DNA from: Mycobacterium sp. IS-836 | GTDB lineage: Bacteria; Actinomycetota; Actinomycetes; Mycobacteriales; Mycobacteriaceae | Reading direction: 5' to 3' | Length of the DNA: 64,000 nucleotides | Assembly (NCBI RefSeq): GCF_001954275.1 | Contig: NZ_MBEU01000004.1 | Location: 62,001-126,000 of the forward strand | In this document: positions 46,775-54,569 of the stretch, piece after piece | How positions within the stretch are numbered: position 1 is the first letter of the stretch | Layout of the letters: each line of letters begins with the position of its first letter | Made by a program: the position numbers and the translations under genes | The notes under the pieces: model-generated | The model's database searches: none | Told to the model about the DNA's origin: nothing | Seen by the model: the letters and a program-made list of their open reading frames with translations, nothing else

Positions 46775-47290
46775 TCAGAGCAGCAGCAGCATCCGGGTAT
46801 TGCCCAGAATGTTCGGCTTGACGTAGCTCAGGTCCAGGAACTCGGCGACACCGATGTCGTAGGAGCGGCACATCTCCTCGAACACCTCGGCGGTGACGGG
46901 CGTGCCCTCGATTTCGCTGAACCCGTGCTTGCCGAAGAACTCGGTCTCGAAGGTCAGCACGAACAACCGCTGCAACTGCAGCTCGCGGGCGACTTCGAGC
47001 AGCCGGTTGACGATCGCGTGGCCGACGCCACGGCCCGTCGCGGCCGGATCGACGGCGACGGTTCGGATCTCGCCGAGGTCGGACCACAACACGTGCAGCG
47101 CCCCGCAACCGACCACTTTTCCCGAGAGTTCGGCCACCCAGAACTCCTGAACGGCCTCATAGAGCGTCACCAGGTTCTTTTCCAGCAGGATCTTTCCGGA
47201 ATAGGTGTCGACGAGTTCTTTGATCGCGGGCACATCGGATGTTCGCGCGCGCCGGACCACCGGCCGCTGATCCTGTTGGCTTTCGGTCAC
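46775..47290 (-). CDS. argA: Amino-acid N-acetyltransferase (N-acetylglutamate synthase) ArgA
   Basis: A 171-residue stand-alone GNAT protein like Rv2747, which acetylates L-glutamate or L-glutamine in the first step of arginine synthesis. Motif A of the acetyl-CoA site is VAVDPAATGRGVGHAIVNRLL (about residues 76-96), and the later TFETEFFGKHGFSEI is typical. Unlike the classical two-domain ArgA there is no amino-acid-kinase domain, as in M. tuberculosis. GTG 47290 is preceded by TACTGT at 6-nt spacing (minus strand), a leaderless arrangement. Confidence 0.92.
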   Translation of the reverse strand: MTESQQDQRPVVRRARTSDVPAIKELVDTYSGKILLEKNLVTLYEAVQEFWVAELSGKVVGCGALHVLWSDLGEIRTVAVDPAATGRGVGHAIVNRLLEVARELQLQRLFVLTFETEFFGKHGFSEIEGTPVTAEVFEEMCRSYDIGVAEFLDLSYVKPNILGNTRMLLLL

Positions 47291-47296
47291 GGGTCA

Positions 47297-47341
47297 ACAG
47301 TATTGACATCGGCCACGCCTGCGCTGGTCAACCGTTATTCT
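47297..47341. promoter_or_regulatory. Divergent leaderless promoters for argA (-) and pgsA3 (+)
   Basis: On the minus strand TACTGT (47302-47297) ends 6 nt before the argA GTG. On the plus strand TATTCT (47336-47341) ends 6 nt before the pgsA3 GTG. The two start codons are only 57 bp apart. Confidence 0.5.
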
Positions 47342-47347
47342 GTTGCG

Positions 47348-47938
47348 GTGTCGGGGCAGCCGCAAACGGGTCCGATAGTGCGGCGTGCCCGGATCGCCAA
47401 CCTCGCGAACATCCTCACGTTGTTGCGCCTAGTGCTGGTCCCGATCTTTTTGCTCGCTCTGTTCGCCGGAGACGGCCACCAAATCGTCGGGCGCATAGTC
47501 GCTTTCGTGATTTTCACGATCGCCATGATCACCGACCGGCTGGACGGCTTGCTGGCCCGCAACTACGGCATGGCGACCGAATTCGGCGCGTTCGTCGATC
47601 CGGTCGCCGACAAGACGCTGATCGGGTCGGCGCTGATCGGATTGTCGATGCTTGGGAATCTCCCGTGGTGGGTCACCGTGCTGATCCTGACTCGCGAGGT
47701 CGGGGTGACCCTGTTGCGGTTGACGGTGATTCGTCGCGGAGTCATTCCCGCCAGCTGGGGCGGCAAAGTCAAGACCGTGGTCCAGGCGCTGGCGATCGGG
47801 TTGTTCGTGCTACCCCTCTCGGGGCCGTTCCTGGTGGGGGCTTCGGTGGTGATGGCTGCGGCGGTCGTGCTCACCGTGGTGACCGGCATCGACTACGTCG
47901 CGTCCGCCGTCCGGGAAATTCGCCAGACGACGGGCTGA
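47348..47938 (+). CDS. pgsA3: CDP-alcohol phosphatidyltransferase PgsA3
   Basis: An integral membrane enzyme of 196 residues, probably phosphatidylglycerophosphate synthase (CDP-diacylglycerol plus glycerol-3-phosphate). The CDP-OH signature D-G-x2-A-R-x8-G-x3-D-x3-D is complete from DRLDGLLARNYG to FVDPVADK (about residues 62-87). Five or six hydrophobic helices are visible. GTG 47348 lies 6 nt after a -10. It corresponds to Rv2746c. clgR follows in the same direction but has its own SigE-type promoter. Confidence 0.93.
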   Translation: MSGQPQTGPIVRRARIANLANILTLLRLVLVPIFLLALFAGDGHQIVGRIVAFVIFTIAMITDRLDGLLARNYGMATEFGAFVDPVADKTLIGSALIGLSMLGNLPWWVTVLILTREVGVTLLRLTVIRRGVIPASWGGKVKTVVQALAIGLFVLPLSGPFLVGASVVMAAAVVLTVVTGIDYVASAVREIRQTTG

Positions 47939-47953
47939 GCGGGAACCCTGATC

Positions 47954-47981
47954 GGGAACTAGGCCACCGGTGCCGGCGTTG
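47954..47981 (+). promoter_or_regulatory. SigE-type promoter of the clgR-pspA-pspM operon
   Basis: GGGAACT (47954-47960), a 16-nt spacer and CGTTGA (47977-47982) match the mycobacterial SigE consensus GGAAC-N16-CGTT. It lies about 60 bp before the clgR start. SigE control of clgR is known for M. tuberculosis. A further GGGAAC at 47941 has no matching -10. Confidence 0.75.
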
Positions 47982-48042
47982 ACCTAGAGAGCTCGTGTCG
48001 AGCAGGCCTGACTGGAACGAACCGGGACGAAGGAGAGCGGGA

Positions 48043-48393
48043 ATGCCGCCATTGGTGCGCGAGGTCATCGGCGACGTGTTGCGCCTGGCCCGGACAACGC
48101 AGGGACGGACGTTGCGCGAGGTGTCCGATGCGGCTCGGGTGAGCCTCGGGTACCTGTCCGAGGTGGAGCGCGGCCGCAAAGAACCCTCCAGCGAGCTGCT
48201 CAACGCGATCTGCGATGCGTTGGAGGTTCCGCTGTCGACGGTCCTCACCGACGCCGGCGAGCGGATGGCGAGCGAGGAACGCGCCGCGCACAGCGAGCCG
48301 ACTGGCGAGCCGACCACCGTCGCAAGCGGTTCCACCATCGACCCCGGCACCAAGGTCGTCATTCCGCCGGTGGCGTCTCTGGCGGTGGCCTGA
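48043..48393 (+). CDS. clgR: Transcriptional regulator ClgR
   Basis: An XRE-type activator of 116 residues controlling clp protease and psp genes under envelope stress. The helix-turn-helix [34 protein letters not shown] is a strong match to Rv2745c. The C-terminus ends in ASLAVA, hydrophobic and Ala-rich, consistent with a protein that is itself turned over by Clp protease. ATG 48043 has AAGGAG (48030-48035). The upstream frame (from 47995) lacks support. Operon with pspA and pspM. Confidence 0.94.
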   Translation: MPPLVREVIGDVLRLARTTQGRTLREVSDAARVSLGYLSEVERGRKEPSSELLNAICDALEVPLSTVLTDAGERMASEERAAHSEPTGEPTTVASGSTIDPGTKVVIPPVASLAVA

Positions 48394-48489
48394 GCGCCCC
48401 ACTAAATTGAGCGGCAGGGTGAGTACGAGCCCAGCAGGGCTCTACCCAAGGCCTACCGGGCCCACAAGTAGCGAAGGCGGAGCTAACCA

Positions 48490-49317
48490 ATGGCCAATCC
48501 GTTCGTCAAAGCGTGGAAGTACGTCATGGCGTTGTTCAACGCGAAAATTGACGAGCACGCCGATCCCAAAGTCCAGATTCAGCAGGCCATCGAGGAAGCA
48601 CAGCGCACCCATCAGGCCCTGACGCAGCAGGCCGCCCAGGTGATCGGCAACCAGCGTCAGCTGGAGATGCGGCTCAACCGTCAGCTGGCGGACATCGAAA
48701 AACTGCAGGTCAATGTGCGCCAGGCCCTCACCTTGGCCGACCAGGCCACGTCGTCCGGAGACACCGCGAAGGCCACCGAGTACAACAATGCCGCCGAGGC
48801 GTTCGCGGCCCAGCTGGTGACCGCCGAGCAGAGCGTCGAAGATCTCAAGACGCTGCACGACCAGGCGCTGCAGGCGGCGGCCCAGGCCAAGAAGGCCGTC
48901 GAACAGAATTCGATGGTGCTGCAGCAGAAGATCGCCGAGCGCACCAAGCTGCTCAGCCAGCTCGAGCAGGCGAAGATGCAAGAGCAGGTCAGCGCGTCGC
49001 TGCGGTCGATGAGCGAGATCGCCGCCCCCGGCAACACACCGAGCCTCGAAGAGGTGCGCGACAAGATCGAACGACGCTACGCCAACGCGGTGGGCGCGGC
49101 CGAGCTTGCGCAGGGTTCCGTGCAGGGGCGAATGCTCGAAGTCGAGCAGGCCGGTGTGCAGATGGCCGGTCACTCGCGGCTGGAGCAGATCCGCGCGTCG
49201 ATGCGCGGCGAAGCCCTGCCGACCGGCTCGACTGCCGCGCCGGACGCCACCCCGGCCACTCCCGCGCCCGCCGAGACCGGCGGACAAGCCGCCGAGAAGC
49301 CCTTCGGTCAGTCCTAA
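48490..49317 (+). CDS. pspA: PspA/IM30-family phage shock protein (35-kDa antigen)
   Basis: A 275-residue peripheral membrane protein that stabilises damaged membranes. The N-terminal amphipathic helix ([17 protein letters not shown]) precedes a long coiled coil (about 25-220), the ESCRT-III-like PspA fold. The C-terminal tail is Pro/Ala/Thr-rich. It corresponds to Rv2744c. In mycobacteria PspA binds ClgR and the membrane protein PspM to form a feedback circuit. It lies 96 nt after clgR and 18 nt before pspM. Confidence 0.94.
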   Translation: MANPFVKAWKYVMALFNAKIDEHADPKVQIQQAIEEAQRTHQALTQQAAQVIGNQRQLEMRLNRQLADIEKLQVNVRQALTLADQATSSGDTAKATEYNNAAEAFAAQLVTAEQSVEDLKTLHDQALQAAAQAKKAVEQNSMVLQQKIAERTKLLSQLEQAKMQEQVSASLRSMSEIAAPGNTPSLEEVRDKIERRYANAVGAAELAQGSVQGRMLEVEQAGVQMAGHSRLEQIRASMRGEALPTGSTAAPDATPATPAPAETGGQAAEKPFGQS

Positions 49318-49335
49318 ACCGCGAAGGGTCCCACG

Positions 49336-50160
49336 ATGTCGGTGAACGCGACGGGGCGCGGGTCCTGGCGCGCGTTGTTGCGGCGCGGGCTGGACACCGC
49401 CGCCGACCTTTCCGACCTGGTGGCCCAGAAGATCAGCGCCGCCGCGGACCCACGCGCCCGGCTGCTGCGACGGCGCCGGCGCGCGCTGCGGTGGGGCCTG
49501 ATATTCGCCGCCGGCTGCGTGTTCTGGGCGGTGGTCACGGCCGTGCTCGCGGCCTGGGGCTGGTTCGCGTTGCTGCTGGAGATCACCGGGGCCATCGCGG
49601 TCGTCATGGTGATTCCGGCGACGTTGCTGCTGCTTCGCTACCACTGGCTGCGATCCGAGCCACTGCCGGCGAGCCGGCCCGCCAACGCGCGCAGGCTGCC
49701 GCCGCCCGGTTCGGCCGCGCGACCCGCGATGTACGCGCTGGGCGCCTCCGAACGCGGGTTCTTCTCGCTGCTGGGTGTGATCGAGCGGGGCGCCATGTTG
49801 CCGGCGGCCGAAATCCGCGACCTGACCGCGGCGGCGAACAAGACCTCGGCGGCGATGGCTTCCACCGCGGCCGAGGTCGTGTCGATGGAGCGGGCGGTGC
49901 ACTATTCGGAGTCGTCGCGGTCGTATCTGGTGCCCACCATCAACGCATTCACCGCGCAGCTGAGCGCGGGCGTCCGTCAATACAATGAAATGGTCACCGC
50001 CGCAGCACAATTGGTGTCATCGGCCAACGGCGGTGGTGGTGCCGGGGGAGCGTTAGCCGCGTCGCAGCAACGCTACCGCGACGAGTTGGTCGGAGCGACG
50101 GATCGGCTGCTCGGCTGGGCGCAGGCGTTCGACGAACTCGGCGGACTGCAGCGCAAGTAG
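49336..50160 (+). CDS. pspM: Membrane partner of the Psp system (PspM, Rv2743c-like)
   Basis: A 274-residue protein: a basic N-terminus with an RRRRR run, two adjacent transmembrane helices (about residues 52-72 and 75-99), then a long soluble helical region with Ser/Ala-rich sequence and a Gly-rich linker near 235. In M. tuberculosis clgR-pspA-rv2743c-rv2742c form the operon and Rv2743c anchors PspA. Here the fourth gene (pspN) is missing; a convergent DUF5313 gene begins 7 nt after the pspM stop. Confidence 0.88.
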   Translation: MSVNATGRGSWRALLRRGLDTAADLSDLVAQKISAAADPRARLLRRRRRALRWGLIFAAGCVFWAVVTAVLAAWGWFALLLEITGAIAVVMVIPATLLLLRYHWLRSEPLPASRPANARRLPPPGSAARPAMYALGASERGFFSLLGVIERGAMLPAAEIRDLTAAANKTSAAMASTAAEVVSMERAVHYSESSRSYLVPTINAFTAQLSAGVRQYNEMVTAAAQLVSSANGGGGAGGALAASQQRYRDELVGATDRLLGWAQAFDELGGLQRK

Positions 50161-50167
50161 CGCGCCG

Positions 50168-50578
50168 CTAATCGTCCGGTCGCGGGCCGTAGCGCTCGAT
50201 GTAGGCCTGGTGGATGTGGGCGTCGCGCGCCCGGGCGCGTTCGTCGACGAGCCCGGGATCCAGCCCATGCACAGCCAGCATGTGCCGGCGCCACACTTTG
50301 TTGAGCGCGTGCGAGAAATACACGAACGGAATGAGAATCGGCAGCGTCATGCTCAGATGGACGTCGAGCGTGGTCGGGATGAACCAGAACGGGATGAGCA
50401 CCAACACCGCCGGCACCGCGACGCGGATCATCATCCGCGCGACGGCGCCCTTGCCGGCCAAGTCGTTGCGCACCCAATCCCGCATCGAGTCGGGTAGCCG
50501 CCGCCCGTAGCAATAGCGGATGTACTGCAGGGCGTTGGGCTTGGTGCGGACGCTGTCGTTGGCCATGTCTGTCGTCAT
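50168..50578 (-). CDS. DUF5313-type membrane protein
   Basis: A 136-residue protein with two hydrophobic segments (about residues 52-68 and 74-92) and the signature KPNALQYIRYCYGRRLPDSMRDWVRNDL before the membrane part. The C-terminus is charged. It belongs to a mycobacterial family of unknown function (DUF5313). The ATG at 50578 is used; ATG 50566 is an alternative. It lies directly after ephG in the same direction (gap 6 nt), so they are probably one transcript. Confidence 0.82.
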   Translation of the reverse strand: MTTDMANDSVRTKPNALQYIRYCYGRRLPDSMRDWVRNDLAGKGAVARMMIRVAVPAVLVLIPFWFIPTTLDVHLSMTLPILIPFVYFSHALNKVWRRHMLAVHGLDPGLVDERARARDAHIHQAYIERYGPRPDD

Positions 50579-50584
50579 GCCCTG

Positions 50585-51016
50585 TCAGAACGACGCTTTG
50601 AGCGACGGTATTACCAATGCGGCAAGCCCACGCGCCGTGGCCTTGAGCATGTCGAAGAAGTCAAAGTAGTCGCGCCACAGGGTGATTCGCCCGTCGTGCA
50701 CCTCGAACACGCCGCAGACCCAGAACTGAAGCCGCAGCGGACCGAAGATCAGCGCGTCGCTGCGTTCGGTGAGCACCGCGGCCCCGTCCGCGGCGATGCG
50801 GTGGATCTTGACCTCGAACGCGGCACGCCCGTCCATCTGCCGGAACAGCTTCATCGCTCTGGCGCGGCCATGGATTGTCGGCAGTCCGACGTTCTCGTAG
50901 ACAAGATTGTCGTCCAACGACGCCTCCGCGGTTTCGTAATCCGCGTCCTGCAAGGCGTTCAGGAAACCTTCGACCGTCCTGGTGTTCGCGACGGCCGTAC
51001 CAGTCGGCTCGGTCAT
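50585..51016 (-). CDS. ephG: Limonene-1,2-epoxide hydrolase-family protein EphG
   Basis: A 143-residue protein of the SnoaL/LEH fold, corresponding to Rv2740, whose product is an epoxide hydrolase acting on bulky lipid epoxides. The Asp-Arg-Asp catalytic set of the family fits ENVGLPTIHGRARAM (Arg) and GVFEVHDGRITLWRDYFD (Asp, Arg, Asp). A TACGCT hexamer 7 nt before the ATG on the minus strand suggests a leaderless mRNA. Divergent from the glycosyltransferase gene. Length and motifs are normal. Confidence 0.9.
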   Translation of the reverse strand: MTEPTGTAVANTRTVEGFLNALQDADYETAEASLDDNLVYENVGLPTIHGRARAMKLFRQMDGRAAFEVKIHRIAADGAAVLTERSDALIFGPLRLQFWVCGVFEVHDGRITLWRDYFDFFDMLKATARGLAALVIPSLKASF

Positions 51017-51069
51017 GGCTGCCAGCGTAGGCGAGCCGGGCCGTCCAGCGCTGTGGCAGGGTGGGGATG

Positions 51070-52236
51070 ATGCGCGTCGCCGTCGTCGCCGGGCCGGATC
51101 CCGGGCACTCGTTTCCGGCGATCGCGCTGTGCCTGCGGTTTCGCGAGGCCGGCGACGAACCCACCCTGTTCACCGGTGAGGAATGGATCGACACCGCACG
51201 CGGCGCCGGGATCGACGCGGTCGCGCTGGACGGCCTCGCCGCCACCGACGACGACGTCGACGCCGGCGCCAGAATCCATGGGCGCGCGGCGCGGATGGCG
51301 GAGCTCAACGTGCCCGCCCTGCGCGAGCTGGGACCCGACCTGGTGGTGTCCGATGTCATCACCGCGGGCGGCGGCATGGCCGCCGAGCTGCTGGGCATTC
51401 CGTGGATCGAGCTCAACCCGCATCCGCTGTACCTGCCGTCCAAGGGATTGCCGCCGATAGGCAGCGGACTCGCGCCCGGCACCGGCATCCGCGGCCGGCT
51501 GCGCGACGCCACGATGCGCGCGCTGACCGCGCGCTCCTGGCGGGCCGGGATCAAGCAGCGTGCCGCCGTCCGCCTGCAGATCGGGCTGCCCGCCGTCGAT
51601 CCCGGGCCGCTGCGACGGCTGATCGCCACGCTGCCCGCGCTGGAGATGCCTCGTCCGGACTGGCCGGACGAGGCCGTGGTGGTCGGCCCGTTGCACTTCG
51701 AGCCGACCGACCGGGTGCTCGAGGTCCCGCCGGGCCGCGGGCCGGTGGTGGTGGTCGCGCCGTCGACCGCTGCGACCGGGACCGCCGGATTGGACGACGT
51801 CGCGCTGCGGCACCTGACGCCGGGCGACACGCTGCCGGCGGGATCGCGGTTGGTGGTGTCGCGGCTGGACGGACCGGATCTGGCCGTGCCGCGGTGGGCG
51901 GTGGTGGGGCTGGGGCGCCAGGCCGAGCTGTTGACGCATGCCGACGTGGTGATCTGCGGCGGCGGTCACGGGATGGTGACCAAGACGCTGCTCGCCGGCG
52001 TGCCCCTGGTGGTGGTTCCCGGCGGGGGAGATCAGTGGGAGATGGCCAATCGAGTGGTGCGTCAGGGCAGTGCGCGGCTGGTCCGGCCGCTGACCGCCGA
52101 CGCGCTGGTGGCCGCGACCAACGAGGTGCTGTCCACGCCCCGCTACCGCGAGGCCGCCCGCGAAGCGGCCGCCGGCATCGACGGGGTCGCCGACCCGGTG
52201 CGGGTGTGCCACGAAGCGCTGGCTCTCGCGGGGTGA
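51070..52236 (+). CDS. UGT-type glycosyltransferase (Rv2739c-like)
   Basis: A GT-B-fold (family GT1-like) glycosyltransferase of 388 residues. The N-terminus MRVAVVAGPDPGHSFPAIAL is the acceptor domain. The C-terminal nucleotide-sugar motif is ADVVICGGGHGMVTKTLLAGVP followed by GGGDQWEMANRV (about residues 295-330). Three in-frame starts lie together (GTG 51061, ATG 51067, ATG 51070). I chose ATG 51070, which agrees with M. tuberculosis; GGGTGGGG forms the ribosome-binding region. The sugar donor and acceptor are unknown. Confidence 0.88.
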   Translation: MRVAVVAGPDPGHSFPAIALCLRFREAGDEPTLFTGEEWIDTARGAGIDAVALDGLAATDDDVDAGARIHGRAARMAELNVPALRELGPDLVVSDVITAGGGMAAELLGIPWIELNPHPLYLPSKGLPPIGSGLAPGTGIRGRLRDATMRALTARSWRAGIKQRAAVRLQIGLPAVDPGPLRRLIATLPALEMPRPDWPDEAVVVGPLHFEPTDRVLEVPPGRGPVVVVAPSTAATGTAGLDDVALRHLTPGDTLPAGSRLVVSRLDGPDLAVPRWAVVGLGRQAELLTHADVVICGGGHGMVTKTLLAGVPLVVVPGGGDQWEMANRVVRQGSARLVRPLTADALVAATNEVLSTPRYREAAREAAAGIDGVADPVRVCHEALALAG

Positions 52237-52252
52237 GGCGCCGGCCGCCCAG

Positions 52253-52258
52253 TATCTT
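52253..52258 (+). promoter_or_regulatory. -10 of a probable leaderless DUF3046 transcript
   Basis: TATCTT ends 7 nt before GTG 52266. Confidence 0.5.
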
Positions 52259-52265
52259 GGCTGGC

Positions 52266-52460
52266 GTGCGGCTGACGGAGTTCAACGAGCGGGTGGTGTT
52301 GCGCTTCGGCGCCGCTTATGGCGCATCGGTGCTGGTGGATCACGTGCTGACCGGGTTCGACGGCCGGACTGCGGCCCAGGCCATCGAGGATGGCGTCGAG
52401 CCGCGCGACGTCTGGCGGGCGTTGTGCCTCGACTTCGACGTGCCCCGCGATCAGTGGTGA
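52266..52460 (+). CDS. DUF3046-family small protein (Rv2738c-like)
   Basis: A 64-residue soluble protein that is conserved next to recA across actinobacteria. The sequence starts VRLTEFNERVVLRFGAAYG and ends WRALCLDFDVPRDQW. It has no signal or membrane segment. GTG 52266 follows a -10 hexamer at leaderless spacing, which fixes this start over the longer open frame. The function is unknown. Here it is separated from recA by the riboswitch-controlled FhuF-like gene. Confidence 0.88.
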   Translation: MRLTEFNERVVLRFGAAYGASVLVDHVLTGFDGRTAAQAIEDGVEPRDVWRALCLDFDVPRDQW

Positions 52461-52494
52461 AGCCGCGCGCTTAGGCGTGAGCGACTACGCACAC

Positions 52495-53169
52495 TCATCT
52501 GTTGCTACGGCGTACCCGGCGAAAGACGCAATCGGCGCAGACGGACTTCCCGGGGATGCGATAGAAGAGGCAGCAGCTGCGACGCCTGAAACCCAGGTGT
52601 GCGCTGGTGATCACACCGCATCCGGCCAACATGCCGGTGTCCAGCAGTGAGTCGGTGATGTCGAGGATGGGGCCGCGCAGATCGGGCCGGGCCGAGAGCA
52701 GGGCTCGCGACGCTCCCATGAGTGCGGACGCGATGTTGCCCGCGAGCAGGGCGGGGGCCAGTTTGACCCGCAGGCCGGCGGCGAACGGCTTCATGTGTTG
52801 TTTCACGACGATGCGGTACAGCAAATTCGCGGAGGGCGAGTCGATGGCTTGTCCGACGGGCTCGGGCATTCGAAGTTGGGCCGCGTCATCGGCGCGCTGC
52901 AGGCCTTTAAGATCCGGAACGACCCCGTGCCCCAGCGCGCACGCGAGCACGGGTGACCACAGGCGGGTGGCGTGGCCGAGATGAACCAGCGAGGCGGCGA
53001 TCCGCAGGTCCGACGTGCGATAGCGCCGGGCGGTGGCGTCGATCAGATCACTGAAACCGTCGGCGTAGGACTGCCCGACCGGATGCCATCCGACTGCGTC
53101 GCCCCCGACAGTGAAGGTGAAAAACCGTTTGTAAGAAGATATTTCGGCCAGCTCGGCAGAAATGTCCAT
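52495..53169 (-). CDS. FhuF-like (2Fe-2S) iron reductase-family protein under a B12 riboswitch
   Basis: A 224-residue protein. The C-terminus carries the FhuF-type cluster motif C-C-x10-C-x2-C (in RRSCCLFYRIPGKSVCADC). Upstream is the helical FhuF-type domain (LVHLGHATRLWSPVLACALGHG). FhuF proteins reduce ferric siderophores. This one follows a cobalamin riboswitch, so a corrinoid-related reductase is possible. ATG 53169 is chosen because the longer frame to 53271 runs through the riboswitch. From memory, M. tuberculosis has a short Cys-rich fragment gene (Rv2737A) beside recA that may be its remnant. Confidence 0.82.
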   Translation of the reverse strand: MDISAELAEISSYKRFFTFTVGGDAVGWHPVGQSYADGFSDLIDATARRYRTSDLRIAASLVHLGHATRLWSPVLACALGHGVVPDLKGLQRADDAAQLRMPEPVGQAIDSPSANLLYRIVVKQHMKPFAAGLRVKLAPALLAGNIASALMGASRALLSARPDLRGPILDITDSLLDTGMLAGCGVITSAHLGFRRRSCCLFYRIPGKSVCADCVFRRVRRSNR

Positions 53170-53185
53170 GCGCGACCAAACCTCT

Positions 53186-53204
53186 CTGGGGAAATCCGCC
53201 CCAG
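53186..53204 (-). terminator. Hairpin between riboswitch and FhuF-like start (possible expression platform)
   Basis: On the minus strand CTGGGG-CGGATTT-CCCCAG forms a perfect 6-bp stem, followed at once by AGAGAGG and the start codon at 53169. There is no U-run, so it may act on translation initiation instead of termination. The purine-rich AGAGAGG lies against the hairpin. Confidence 0.4.
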
Positions 53205-53218
53205 TTGTCGTGAGGAAG

Positions 53219-53340
53219 CGCTGACGGTGAGTATCTGGCTCTCGGGTCAGGACGTGTCCGTCCCCGATCACAGTGGCGGGACCGCACCGGATTCACACCG
53301 GTTTCCTCGGCTTTAGCAGGCTGCTTTGGCCCCGTCAGCG
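53219..53340 (-). promoter_or_regulatory. Cobalamin (B12) riboswitch
   Basis: Read on the minus strand, the core GGAAACCGGTGTGAATCCGG and GCGGTCCCGCCACTGTGAT match the cobalamin aptamer core, and GAGAGCCAGATACTCACC matches the B12 box. A perfect 9-bp closing helix CGCTGACGG/CCGTCAGCG pairs 53340-53332 with 53227-53219. About 120 nt long, so a compact variant. It precedes the FhuF-like gene, which should therefore be down-regulated by cobalamin. Confidence 0.92.
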
Positions 53341-53392
53341 CCTTTCGGTAGCAAATGTTGCCATACGCCGTTACCGTGCCCGGCGTGTCCTC

Positions 53393-53420
53393 TTGAATCG
53401 AACACGTGTTCGGCTACTGT
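53393..53420 (+). promoter_or_regulatory. LexA-controlled recA promoter with SOS box
   Basis: TTGAAT (53393-53398), 16 nt, TACTGT (53415-53420) form the promoter. The SOS box TCGAAC-ACGT-GTTCGG (53398-53413) fills the spacer. It matches the mycobacterial LexA motif with one change at the last base. Confidence 0.85.
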
Positions 53421-53437
53421 GGTGAGCGTTCGGAGAC

Positions 53438-53460
53438 TTGTCGGACCCCGCGCCTAGGGT
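53438..53460 (+). promoter_or_regulatory. LexA-independent RecA-NDp (PafBC-type) recA promoter
   Basis: TTGTCGGAC (53438-53446), N8, TAGGGT (53455-53460) matches the mycobacterial RecA-NDp consensus TTGTCRGTG-N8-TANNNT in all positions except the last two of the first block. This is the second, DNA-damage-inducible promoter known from M. tuberculosis recA. Confidence 0.8.
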
Positions 53461-53516
53461 CACGGCCAACCGACCGATACCGGTCACCGAACACACCGAC
53501 GATAGGAAGAGGCACC

Positions 53517-54569
53517 ATGACGCAAGCCCCCGACCGCGAGAAGGCTCTCGACCTGGCGATGGCCCAGATCGAAAAGAGCTACGGCAAAGGCTCGGTGATG
53601 CGTCTCGGCGACGAGACGCGTCAGCCGATCTCGATCATCCCGACCGGATCCATCGCACTGGACGTGGCCCTGGGCATCGGCGGCCTGCCGCGCGGCAGGG
53701 TCGTGGAGATCTACGGTCCGGAGTCCTCGGGTAAGACCACCGTCGCACTGCACGCGGTGGCCAACGCCCAGGCCGCCGGCGGCGTCGCGGCGTTCATCGA
53801 CGCCGAGCACGCCCTGGACCCCGACTACGCAAAGAAGCTCGGCGTCGACACCGATTCGCTGCTGGTCAGCCAGCCCGACACCGGTGAGCAGGCGCTGGAG
53901 ATCGCCGACATGCTGATCCGCTCCGGCGCGCTGGACATCCTGGTCATCGACTCGGTCGCGGCCCTGGTGCCGCGAGCGGAACTCGAGGGCGAGATGGGGG
54001 ACAGCCACGTCGGGCTGCAGGCCCGGCTGATGAGCCAGGCGCTGCGGAAAATGACTGGCGCGCTGAACAATTCGGGAACCACGGCGATCTTCATCAACCA
54101 GCTCCGCGAGAAGATCGGGGTGATGTTCGGCAGTCCCGAAACCACCACGGGTGGAAAGGCTTTGAAGTTCTACGCGTCGGTGCGCATGGACGTGCGCCGG
54201 ATTGAGACGCTCAAGGACGGCACCAACGCGGTCGGCAACCGCACCCGGGTCAAGGTCGTCAAGAACAAGGTGGCGCCGCCGTTCAAGCAGGCCGAGTTCG
54301 ACATCCTCTACGGCCGGGGAATCAGCCGGGAGGGTTCGCTGATCGACATGGGTGTGGATCAGGGCTTCATCCGCAAGTCCGGTTCCTGGTTCACCTACGA
54401 GGGCGAGCAGCTCGGCCAGGGCAAGGAGAACGTCCGCACTTTCCTGATGGAGAACGCCGACATTGCCAACGAGATCGAGAAGAAGATCAAGGAAAAGCTT
54501 GGCATTGGCGCGGTCGTGACCGATGACCCCTCAGCCGATGGTGTCCTGCCCGCCCCCGTCGACTTCTGA
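53517..54569 (+). CDS. recA: Recombinase RecA, without intein
   Basis: A 350-residue RecA that forms ATP-dependent filaments on ssDNA for recombination and promotes LexA cleavage. Walker A is GPESSGKT (about residues 68-75), Walker B is [14 protein letters not shown], followed by the L1/L2 loops and the acidic C-terminus. The segment [13 protein letters not shown] is uninterrupted; in M. tuberculosis an intein sits at this VVK-NKV junction. GGAAGAGG (53505-53512) is the ribosome-binding site of ATG 53517. Two damage-inducible promoters lie upstream. Overlaps recX. Confidence 0.98.
   Translation: MTQAPDREKALDLAMAQIEKSYGKGSVMRLGDETRQPISIIPTGSIALDVALGIGGLPRGRVVEIYGPESSGKTTVALHAVANAQAAGGVAAFIDAEHALDPDYAKKLGVDTDSLLVSQPDTGEQALEIADMLIRSGALDILVIDSVAALVPRAELEGEMGDSHVGLQARLMSQALRKMTGALNNSGTTAIFINQLREKIGVMFGSPETTTGGKALKFYASVRMDVRRIETLKDGTNAVGNRTRVKVVKNKVAPPFKQAEFDILYGRGISREGSLIDMGVDQGFIRKSGSWFTYEGEQLGQGKENVRTFLMENADIANEIEKKIKEKLGIGAVVTDDPSADGVLPAPVDF

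Noticed and set aside
44808..47108. 766-codon minus-strand open frame opposite ftsK
   Set aside because: Overlaps the FtsK motor on the other strand; composition is that of a codon-shadow frame.
52495..53271. Longer start for the FhuF-like gene at 53271
   Set aside because: The extra 34 codons lie within the cobalamin riboswitch, whose conserved RNA motifs explain the sequence better than coding.
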